Assembly: GCA_943324415.2 (NCBI GenBank)
Contig: CALPLN020000030.1
Coordinates: 1-14,516, forward strand
Direction of reading: 5' to 3'
DNA from: Sediminibacterium ginsengisoli
GTDB taxonomy: Bacteria > Bacteroidota > Bacteroidia > Chitinophagales > Chitinophagaceae
DNA length: 14,516 bases
Shown here: piece by piece, positions 8,401-14,516 of the stretch
Numbering within the stretch: position 1 is the first letter of the stretch
Layout of the letters: each line of letters starts with the position of its first letter
Notes under the pieces: model-generated
The model's input: only the letters and a program-made list of their open reading frames with translations
Database searches by the model: none
Told to the model about the DNA's origin: nothing
Translations under genes and position numbers: made by a program

Positions 8401-11400
8401 GTATGTTGAATTCTGGGTACAAGATCCATTCATTAAATCTGCTGCAACAAAAGGTAAATTATATTTGAATTTAGGTAATGTCAGTGAGGACATATTGAAA
8501 GATGGCAGACGTTTTTATGAAAATGGTATGCCTACGCCGAGTATCCCTGCAAGTATTGACAGTTCTAGCTGGGGCAGGGTGCCAGTGAATCCTATACAAG
8601 TGACCAATGCCTTTAGCAATAACCCAGAAGATAGAAAGTTTCAGGATGTCGGATTAGATGGGCTAGGTGACGAGGATGAGCGTAGTAAGAAAGCGTATCT
8701 CATTAATCAAATAGGCAATAGTACTGTCGCGCAACAATTCATAAAAGATCCTTCTGCAGATAACTATGTTTGGTATCGTGATGCAAGTTATGATGCAGTG
8801 GGTGCAAATATATTAAGCAGGTATAAATATTTCAACAATCCTCAAGGCAACTCTGCTTTAGCTGGGAATAGTCAGTTTAGTAGTGCGGCAACTTTATTGC
8901 CTGATAATGAGGATTTGAACAGAGACAATACTTTGAATGAAACAGAAGCCTATTTTGAATATGAGATTGATTTACAAAAGGGGCAATTAGGAGTGAATGC
9001 TACAAGATATGTAACGGATTCAAAAACGGTGAATGTGACTTTGGCGGATGGTTCAAAGTCTTTGGAGAATTGGTATTTGTTTAGGGTGCCTATTAAATCA
9101 TTCTCCAATAGAATGGGAGGAATTCGTGATTTTAAATCGATCCGTTTTTTAAGAATGTATTTAACAGGATTCGAAGACTCTATCACATTGCGTTTTGCTA
9201 AATTGGATCTAGTCCGCAATCAATGGAGACAGTTTGCTTATGATGTTGATAATTCTGGGGAGTATAAATTAATTACCCCTGAAAATAATACCGCTACCGT
9301 GAATACCATTGCCGTTAGTTTGGAGGAAAATGGAAGTAGAACGCCAGTTAACTATTTAGTGCCACCTGGTATTGAGCGTGTACAGTTATTGAGCAACAAT
9401 GGAGTGAATCTTCTGCAAAACGAGCAGGCATTGAGTGTGCAGTTGAATCGTTTACAAAAGAATACAACACCTAGAGGTGTCTTTAAGACGATGAATATAG
9501 ACATTCGTCGTTATGGCAATTTATCTATGTTCTTGCATGCTGAAAACAAAAATCAACCAGATGTTTCCGAGAAGGGCGTGGTTACGGCAGTACTTCGTAT
9601 TGGACAAGACTTTCAAAATAACTATTATGAAATTCGAATTCCATTAACCACTACCAAAAGAAAAACCTATTCTATTGCAGAAGCAAGAGATGTATGGCCA
9701 TTGGAGAATGAAATGAATTTAAGTTTAACCGATTTGGTGAAACTTAAAATAGATAGAGATAAACAGAACTTTAATTTTAGTAGTAAGTTTAGTCAAGTAC
9801 AATCCAATAACCATACCTATTCGGTGATGGGTAATCCTAATCTAGGGGAGATTCGAGGCATCTTGATTGCATTTGAAAACACATCTGGTCAAAGTTTCAT
9901 CGATGCGGAAGTATGGGTGAATGAGTTAAGGTTGTCTAACTTAGACGAACGTGGATCATGGGCTGCATTAGGTCGTATGGACTTAGTGTTAGCAGATCTA
10001 GGTACAGTTGCAGTATCAGTTAATAACAGAACTGCTGGCTTCGGTAGCATTGAGCAAAAAATGAATGAGCGATCTAAGACTGGATTTACACAGCTAGATA
10101 TTGCTACAAATATTGATGCCGGGAAATTACTACCAAAGCAAACAAAAATATCTTTACCTGTTTTTGCAGGATTGAATAAGACACAAGAAAATCCTGAATT
10201 CGACCCATTTAATAAAGACATTCTATATGCGGATAAAATAAAATCTGTATCAGGTGCTATCAGAGACTCCATTAAACGAGCGTCAATAGACGAAACCACG
10301 ATTAAGACGTTGAACTTCACCAATGTAAGATTCATGCCTGGAAAAAGGAATACCATGTTGAGCATTAGTAATCTGGATTTTAGTTATTCTTATTCTCAAC
10401 TACAACAAACTAGCCCTTTGATTGAATTAAATCAGGTGGTGAAACAAAGAGGATCTGTTGGATATACTTTCAACAATACAGGCAAGTCCTATCAGCCTTT
10501 TTCAAAATGGATTAAAACTAAATCTCCTTGGTTCTCTTTGATAAAAGATTTTAATTTTTCACCAACACCAAGTTTAATCAGTTACAGAACAATATTTGAT
10601 CGTCAATTTGGCGAGTATACACCTAGGATGGTTAACTCGTTTGATGGTACAACAGAAAAAGTAGAGACCACGTACGACAAGTATTTTACCATGGGGCGTA
10701 TCTTTAACCTCCGTTGGCCAATTACAAGATCAATGAGTGTAGATTTGGTTGCTAATTTGAATTCAAGAATCGATGAACCAGATGGACGTATTGATACTAA
10801 AGAGAAAAAAGATTCCTTAACTAGAATGTTATTAAGGGGTGGACGTAATACTTTATACAACCAGCGATTCACCATGCGTTATGATTTGCCGACGAGTAAG
10901 TTCCCGCTAACAGATTGGATTTTGGCAAGCTATAATGTTTCTACAAATTACAATTGGGTAGGAGCAAGTAGATTGGCAACGTCTTTGGGTAATACTATTG
11001 AAAACACCCTTTCTCATCAAGTCAACGCGCAATTTAATTTTACTAGTTTTTACAATAAATCTAAATTCATACGATCTGCTTTATCCAATGCAAGGCCCAC
11101 ACCAAGACAGGCCAATCCTTTATCTAATAAATTAATTATTCGAAAAGAAGATGCATTGAATGGACTAACTGGTAAAGCGAGAGACTCTGCCTACCGCATA
11201 TGGAAAGAGGCTAGAAAGCAGGAACGTATTGCGATGAGGGTGCTTAAAGCCAATGAGGTATTGAATATCCCAGGTCCAATTAAATCTTTGGTAGGGTTGT
11301 TGACGATGGTACAAAATGCCTCCCTAGATTATGCGGAAAATTACAATAGTCGTTTGCCTGGATTCATGTCTGGGGTGCAGTTTGTAGATAAAGACTTTAA

Positions 11401-12694
11401 TGGATTTGCACCTGGCTTTGATTACGCTATGGGTAGGCAGCCGGATAGCAATTGGTTGAATCAACAAGAACGTAAAGGCTTATTCACTAAGGATGCCAAT
11501 TTTAATATGTTATTCAGGCAAGGTTTTGACCAAAGATTGAGTGCAAGAGTGATGATTGAGCCCATTAAAACTTTTATCATTGATTTGAAATTTGATAAAA
11601 CATTTACAAAGGAATATTCAGAACTATACAAGGATACAAGTTTAAATATGAATGGGTATCGTTCGCATAATAACCCATTGTCTGCTGGCGGATTCAATAT
11701 AAGTTATGTTGCCTTAAAGACTTTCTTTGACAAGCATGATCCTAATATGATTTCGACACAGTTTAAAAACTTCCAAAATTATAGATCAATTATTTCAAAT
11801 AGGGTAGCTGCATTAAATCCATACTGGGATCAAAAAAAGGATCCTAATGGCTATGCGATTGGGTACGGTAAATATGCGCAAGATGTGTTGATTCCTTCGT
11901 TTATAGCTGCATATACTGGCAAGGATCCTAAGAAAGTATCCTTATTGAATCAAACCAATTCAAGTATTCGTTCCAATCCCTTCTCTGGTATGTTGCCTAT
12001 GCCTAATTGGAATTTATTGTACAATGGCTTAACTAAAATACCGGGCTTATCTAATTTGTTTACCAATATTTCTTTAACGCATGGATACAATGGTAGCTTG
12101 TCTATGAATAGTTTTAATAGTTCTTTATTGTATACAGATTTGAACCGATTGGGTGCACCTTCCTTTATAGACACAGTGAGTGGCAACTTTGTTCCATATT
12201 TCTTAATACCAAACGTAACCATTAGTGAAAGAATGGAACCATTGATTGGATTGAATATAACTACTGTATCACAATGGTCGATACGTTTTGAATATAAGAA
12301 GAGTCGTCTATTGGCTTTGAGTTTAGTTGATTACCAATTGAGCGAAAACAATAGTACGGAGTGGGTGATAGGAACAAGCTATCGTAAGAGAGGCCTGAAA
12401 TTGCCATTCAATATACCTGGTTTGAATAACAATAAACTAGCCAATGACCTAACTTTTAGGTTGGATGTGGCTATGCGTGACATTTACAATAGCAATAGTA
12501 GATTGGATCAAACCAATGCATATGGGACAGGAGGACAAAAAGAAATCACTTTACAGCCATCAATAGATTATGTATTGAATAGCAAGATCAATTTGAAATT
12601 CTTCTTTGATCAAAGAAAAGCGACACCTTATATCTCCTCTTCACCTCCAATCACCAATACAAGGGCAGGGGTGAATATTCGAATTGCACTTTAA
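5441..12694 (+). CDS. sprA: Type IX secretion outer-membrane translocon SprA (Sov)
   Basis: 2,417 residues, close to the roughly 2,400 of Flavobacterium johnsoniae SprA. SprA (Sov in Porphyromonas) is the giant single-chain outer-membrane beta-barrel channel of the type IX system and is also needed for gliding. A signal peptide is visible (MRFFHTVMLLSG... cut near TGHA|QD, residues 22/23). Family-type signatures occur in order: DGVFDYVEG with GRIVFPLLEPFG (about 585-611), VPPGSVSVRAGG (674-685) followed by DYIVDYGSGTVRI and IPVNVSFEN, YLDDFES (834-840) followed by WTLASTP, GLDGLGDEDE (1071-1080), the Asp/Asn-rich PDNEDLNRDNTLNETE starting at 1154, and EVWVNELRLSNLDERGSWAA (1490-1509). The remaining C-terminal third is beta-strand-like. 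I read no cysteine in the whole protein. The start is TTG at 5441; the ATG seven codons later would lose the basic residues of the signal peptide. It follows ruvA by 24 bases and ends 1 base from the convergent ABC permease. Confidence 0.95.
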   Translation: MRFFHTVMLLSGLLLLKQTGHAQDSSRLKPPFKDTITKKTADTVVGKLRYPIADRRTDFLSQPSNNPFDIRDSSLLKRRVDYDPTTKQYYITEKLGSGYNRFPSTLSFDEFWKLKTRKDEQAYFMQRANSLGVLNRKITRPKTKVFDSYFDRLFGKTGSDLKIDIKPVGEINIKAGYQGQNVKNPTLPERARKNGGFDFDANTNFSMNASIGDKLRFPINLNSLSNLGFDNQIKLNYKGKKDEVIKYIEAGNINYISRSTLIPSTQNLFGVKAQLQFGKLFVTGAIANQKSQRQSMALQGGSSTQRFQKRLDDYEENRHFLLAQYFRNNYNKAMSTLPVINSQIQIKRIEVWVTNRNGQTTNARDVVGLTDIGEPVLRTERKTLESNPNNPFPDNSANKLYSKIINNPNARNPAGVSTVLAQEGLRSAEDYERTFARKLTENEYFFNGQVGFLSLNIPLQADEVLAVAFQYTYNGKVYQVGEFSEGVALDPNKGVQQILFLKLLKATTQRTDLPIWDLMMKNVYSLDLFGAIQQQDFQLNILYEEPSAGLKRYLPVTNKAYEGKSLIKILQLDRLNNRNDPQPDGVFDYVEGYTVLSNMGRIVFPLLEPFGQDLQNIAFAGIDSAVTKKYIYPQLYRNIKAEAQTFANLNRFVMEGQVKGSAGGSEISLNAFNVPPGSVSVRAGGQILKEGIDYIVDYGSGTVRIINPGILSSNIPVNVSFENNLGFGFQERGFRALRIDYLASKNFNFGISSSRLSERPFFTKTNFGSDPIKNAMYGFDFNYKKDLPGLTRLLDKLPFYSTKAKSSIVAYGEAAILKPGHAQQIGKGGSGVVYLDDFESTRTNIDLRFPFTAWTLASTPLDRFPEGALTDSVDYNKNRARLAWYTIEPNLQDRNSSNNPLANNVAALSDPRIRQVFTNELFPQKTTNITDVQLPTFDLSYYPKERGPYNYNYKDLDATGRVKNPSDKWGGIMRSLDQTDFETGIIEYVEFWVQDPFIKSAATKGKLYLNLGNVSEDILKDGRRFYENGMPTPSIPASIDSSSWGRVPVNPIQVTNAFSNNPEDRKFQDVGLDGLGDEDERSKKAYLINQIGNSTVAQQFIKDPSADNYVWYRDASYDAVGANILSRYKYFNNPQGNSALAGNSQFSSAATLLPDNEDLNRDNTLNETEAYFEYEIDLQKGQLGVNATRYVTDSKTVNVTLADGSKSLENWYLFRVPIKSFSNRMGGIRDFKSIRFLRMYLTGFEDSITLRFAKLDLVRNQWRQFAYDVDNSGEYKLITPENNTATVNTIAVSLEENGSRTPVNYLVPPGIERVQLLSNNGVNLLQNEQALSVQLNRLQKNTTPRGVFKTMNIDIRRYGNLSMFLHAENKNQPDVSEKGVVTAVLRIGQDFQNNYYEIRIPLTTTKRKTYSIAEARDVWPLENEMNLSLTDLVKLKIDRDKQNFNFSSKFSQVQSNNHTYSVMGNPNLGEIRGILIAFENTSGQSFIDAEVWVNELRLSNLDERGSWAALGRMDLVLADLGTVAVSVNNRTAGFGSIEQKMNERSKTGFTQLDIATNIDAGKLLPKQTKISLPVFAGLNKTQENPEFDPFNKDILYADKIKSVSGAIRDSIKRASIDETTIKTLNFTNVRFMPGKRNTMLSISNLDFSYSYSQLQQTSPLIELNQVVKQRGSVGYTFNNTGKSYQPFSKWIKTKSPWFSLIKDFNFSPTPSLISYRTIFDRQFGEYTPRMVNSFDGTTEKVETTYDKYFTMGRIFNLRWPITRSMSVDLVANLNSRIDEPDGRIDTKEKKDSLTRMLLRGGRNTLYNQRFTMRYDLPTSKFPLTDWILASYNVSTNYNWVGASRLATSLGNTIENTLSHQVNAQFNFTSFYNKSKFIRSALSNARPTPRQANPLSNKLIIRKEDALNGLTGKARDSAYRIWKEARKQERIAMRVLKANEVLNIPGPIKSLVGLLTMVQNASLDYAENYNSRLPGFMSGVQFVDKDFNGFAPGFDYAMGRQPDSNWLNQQERKGLFTKDANFNMLFRQGFDQRLSARVMIEPIKTFIIDLKFDKTFTKEYSELYKDTSLNMNGYRSHNNPLSAGGFNISYVALKTFFDKHDPNMISTQFKNFQNYRSIISNRVAALNPYWDQKKDPNGYAIGYGKYAQDVLIPSFIAAYTGKDPKKVSLLNQTNSSIRSNPFSGMLPMPNWNLLYNGLTKIPGLSNLFTNISLTHGYNGSLSMNSFNSSLLYTDLNRLGAPSFIDTVSGNFVPYFLIPNVTISERMEPLIGLNITTVSQWSIRFEYKKSRLLALSLVDYQLSENNSTEWVIGTSYRKRGLKLPFNIPGLNNNKLANDLTFRLDVAMRDIYNSNSRLDQTNAYGTGGQKEITLQPSIDYVLNSKINLKFFFDQRKATPYISSSPPITNTRAGVNIRIAL

Positions 12695-12695
12695 T

Positions 12696-14030
12696 CTACG
12701 ATTTTGCGAATGCCCATTTGATCATCTCTTTCCAGGTGACTTTTTTCCCATACATTAATATACCAGTTCGGTAAATCTTTGCACTCAACCAAGTGGTGAA
12801 TAAGAACCCTCCAATCAATGTTGCCATACTTAGCGCTAGTTCCCAATAAGGGACTGTTGTTGGCACGCCATAAGATATTCTTGCCATCATCACCATTGGA
12901 GAACTGAATGGAATGACACTTGCCCAAAACGCCATTGGTGTATTGGGATTTTGTATCACTACATTGGTAATGATATAAGAGAAAATAATGGGCATGGTGA
13001 TAGGGAACATTAAACTTTGCGCATCTTGTGGATCTTCATTTACGACACTACCAATGGCAGCAAATAAAGAAGCATAAAATAAAAAGCCACCTAAGAAATA
13101 AAATAAGAAACAACCAATGATCAATGGCCAATTGGTAGTGGCTAATGTATGTTGTATGGCATAGACATTTTTTGCAGACTCACTTGCTTGCGCCAATCCT
13201 GCAGCACCCATCTGTCCACCTGATTGTTGTAATTGCTGCACTTGATTTTGTATATCATCTGGCAACAAGCCCATACCAACGCCAGTAAGCGATACAACGA
13301 CTATAATCCACATTAAAAACTGAGTCAATCCAACGGCACCAATACCAATTATTTTGCCAAGCATCAACTCAAATGGTTTTACACTGCTTACAATCACTTC
13401 TGCAATACGACTTGTTTTTTCTTCCATCACACCACGTAATACCATAGTGCCATAAATGAACATGGTAATATAAATTAATAATCCACTTGCATATCCAATG
13501 CCCATTGCTAAAGCGGCATTGCTTTCCTTACTTGTTTTCCCTTCGTCTTCAAAAGCTTTTAATTCTGCAACCTGAGCAGATTGATGGATTGAGTCCAAAA
13601 CGACTTGTTGAATGCCGGCTTTTTCTAACATCTGGTCTTCAATTGCCGCATTGATTTTACTACTAATCTTTTCTTGTAAAGTAAAGCCCATCGACTTTTT
13701 TGATCTTAAAATATAGTCCGCTTTTTTATCTCCTTCAAATAAGGGCATCAGTAAAATATCTGAATATCCTTTTTCTTTATAGTTACTTGTGTCTACATCA
13801 GTAGGAAACTCGAATTTTAATTGTTTGCTGCTTTTTAATTTATCCTTGAAAAAGCCATTCGGGTCCACTACTGCAATTTTACGTTCTTCGGTTCCTTTAA
13901 AGGAAAAATAGGCAGATCCAACTATTAATCCAACCATTAACAAAGGCACTAAAAAAGTGACAATTAAGAAACGTTTATTTTTTACCCTGCTAGTGTATTC
14001 TCTTTGTATGATGATCCAAATCTTATGCAT
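12696..14030 (-). CDS. ABC-2 type transporter permease, NatB-like
   Basis: 444 residues. Inner-membrane subunit of an ABC exporter; partner of the ATPase encoded just upstream (58-base gap). Architecture: short cytoplasmic N-terminus MHKIWIIIQREYTSRVKNKR, TM1 (about 21-43), a large external domain (about 44-171), then TM segments at about 172-200, 226-252, 301-328, 339-361, 365-385 and 396-417. The cytoplasmic loop after TM2 carries EEKTSRIAEVIVSSVKPFE (203-221), the hallmark of the NatB/YhaP branch (COG1668-type, known for sodium or drug export). The loop between TM3 and TM4 (253-300) is unusually Gln-rich. Substrate cannot be assigned. Start ATG at 14030, followed by the typical basic residues before TM1. 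The stop (TAG) is separated from the sprA stop by one base, leaving no room for a terminator between them. Confidence 0.9.
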   Translation of the reverse strand: MHKIWIIIQREYTSRVKNKRFLIVTFLVPLLMVGLIVGSAYFSFKGTEERKIAVVDPNGFFKDKLKSSKQLKFEFPTDVDTSNYKEKGYSDILLMPLFEGDKKADYILRSKKSMGFTLQEKISSKINAAIEDQMLEKAGIQQVVLDSIHQSAQVAELKAFEDEGKTSKESNAALAMGIGYASGLLIYITMFIYGTMVLRGVMEEKTSRIAEVIVSSVKPFELMLGKIIGIGAVGLTQFLMWIIVVVSLTGVGMGLLPDDIQNQVQQLQQSGGQMGAAGLAQASESAKNVYAIQHTLATTNWPLIIGCFLFYFLGGFLFYASLFAAIGSVVNEDPQDAQSLMFPITMPIIFSYIITNVVIQNPNTPMAFWASVIPFSSPMVMMARISYGVPTTVPYWELALSMATLIGGFLFTTWLSAKIYRTGILMYGKKVTWKEMIKWAFAKS

Positions 14031-14088
14031 AAAATATGTTTTAAGTAAAAACTGTATTTAATCTTTTGATTGAAATAAGTAGATTGTT

Positions 14089-14516
14089 TTAAATGTTTTG
14101 AAAAGCCCTTGCTTTGGCATGAGTGTCTTCTACTAGTTGAATGAAAATATCATTTAAACTAGGTAAAACTTCATTATAACTTACGATAGGAATGTTTTGC
14201 TCAATTAAGTATTTCAAAACTTCATTAGAAGCCACTGCATGGCTTAGTTTGATCAACACTTTATTAGGATTCTTTTCTTCCTTCTCTATGATAGTGAAGA
14301 GGGAGTTGTCTTTTACCAATTCCGGCTGATTCGTCTCAATTGCAAAAATGTACTCTTTAAATTGCTGCTTAATATCAGACACCGTGCCGTCTAATATCTT
14401 TTTTCCTAAGTTTACGAGTACAATATGATCACAAATCTCTTCTACTTGCTCCATGCGGTGGGTACTAAAGATAATGGTAGCACCCTTTTTTGCTAAGGCA
14501 TATATTTCATCTTTAA
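14089..14516 (-). CDS. ABC transporter ATP-binding protein, NatA-like (5' end outside window)
   Basis: The reading frame continues through the right edge, so only the C-terminal 141 codons or so are visible; the Walker A, signature and Walker B motifs lie outside. The Met at 14452-14454 is internal: the preceding residues read KKGATIIFSTHRM, where the His at 14458-14460 is the switch (H-loop) histidine, followed by EQVEEICDHIVLVNLGKKILDG. After this comes a C-terminal extension with EYIFAIETN and, near the end, VLPSLNDIFIQLVED, typical of the accessory domain (DUF4162-type) of NatA/YhaQ-like ATPases. It powers the NatB-like permease encoded 58 bases downstream; together they form an export pair of unknown substrate. 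TAA stop at 14089-14091. Confidence 0.9.
   Translation of the reverse strand, partial: KDEIYALAKKGATIIFSTHRMEQVEEICDHIVLVNLGKKILDGTVSDIKQQFKEYIFAIETNQPELVKDNSLFTIIEKEEKNPNKVLIKLSHAVASNEVLKYLIEQNIPIVSYNEVLPSLNDIFIQLVEDTHAKARAFQNI

Noticed and set aside
9889..10365. 158-codon open frame on the minus strand inside sprA
   Set aside because: Antisense to conserved SprA sequence, no signal peptide or known motif; long chance frames are expected opposite a 7-kb gene.
12691..12927. 78-codon minus-strand frame overlapping the permease 3' end
   Set aside because: Out of frame with the well-supported permease and Cys/Trp/His-rich in a way typical of shadow translation.
14031..14088. 58-base gap between ABC ATPase and permease as a terminator or regulatory site
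   Set aside because: AT-rich with no stable inverted repeat that I could find; it looks like a plain operon spacer.
14089..14454. A complete small 121-residue protein starting at the Met at 14454
   Set aside because: The frame continues upstream to the window edge and the residues before this Met form an ABC ATPase H-loop, so the Met is internal to a truncated gene.

Overview
The window is dense, AT-rich DNA (GC well below half by eye) from a member of the phylum Bacteroidota. The marker genes are type IX secretion system (T9SS) and gliding-type components: a protein ending in a type B (gliding-motility-associated) C-terminal sorting domain, a PorP/SprF-family outer-membrane protein, and a complete 2,417-residue SprA translocon protein. 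Signal peptides ending in ...A|Q, the lack of clear Shine-Dalgarno sites and two probable TTG starts fit this phylum. A member of Chitinophagales or Flavobacteriia is plausible, but I cannot fix the genus from sequence alone.

Layout. Positions 1-1972 (+): the 3' end of a repeat-containing surface protein (MBG/YDG-type repeats plus type B sorting domain), followed after 2 bases by a porP/sprF-like gene. Positions 1983-4728 (-): a probable three-gene operon, read from right to left: fabH (beta-ketoacyl-ACP synthase III), a PLP-dependent trans-sulfuration enzyme, and an SSAT-like GNAT acetyltransferase, with gaps of 46 and 24 bases. Positions 4729-4828: a 100-base divergent promoter region. Positions 4829-12694 (+): ruvA (Holliday junction helicase subunit) and, 24 bases later, sprA. 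Positions 12696-14516 (-): a NatA/NatB-like ABC exporter; the ATPase runs off the right edge and the permease lies downstream of it, ending one base from the sprA stop codon.

How the genes work together. The left-edge protein is a predicted T9SS cargo. The adjacent PorP/SprF protein is the kind of partner that type B cargo needs, and SprA is the outer-membrane channel through which T9SS cargo passes. So the window holds a cargo, its likely dedicated partner and the channel. The minus-strand genes (fatty acid initiation, sulfur amino acid metabolism, small-molecule acetylation) and the ABC exporter are housekeeping or accessory genes with no obvious link to secretion.

I see no tRNA, rRNA, CRISPR array, insertion sequence or prophage element, and no gene-free stretch longer than about 100 bases. 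I found no convincing undescribed system. The points most worth a second look are the recombination-prone MBG repeats, the 7-T tract that puts an ATG one base out of frame with sprA, the apparent absence of cysteine from SprA, and the non-canonical active-site sequence of the trans-sulfuration enzyme.
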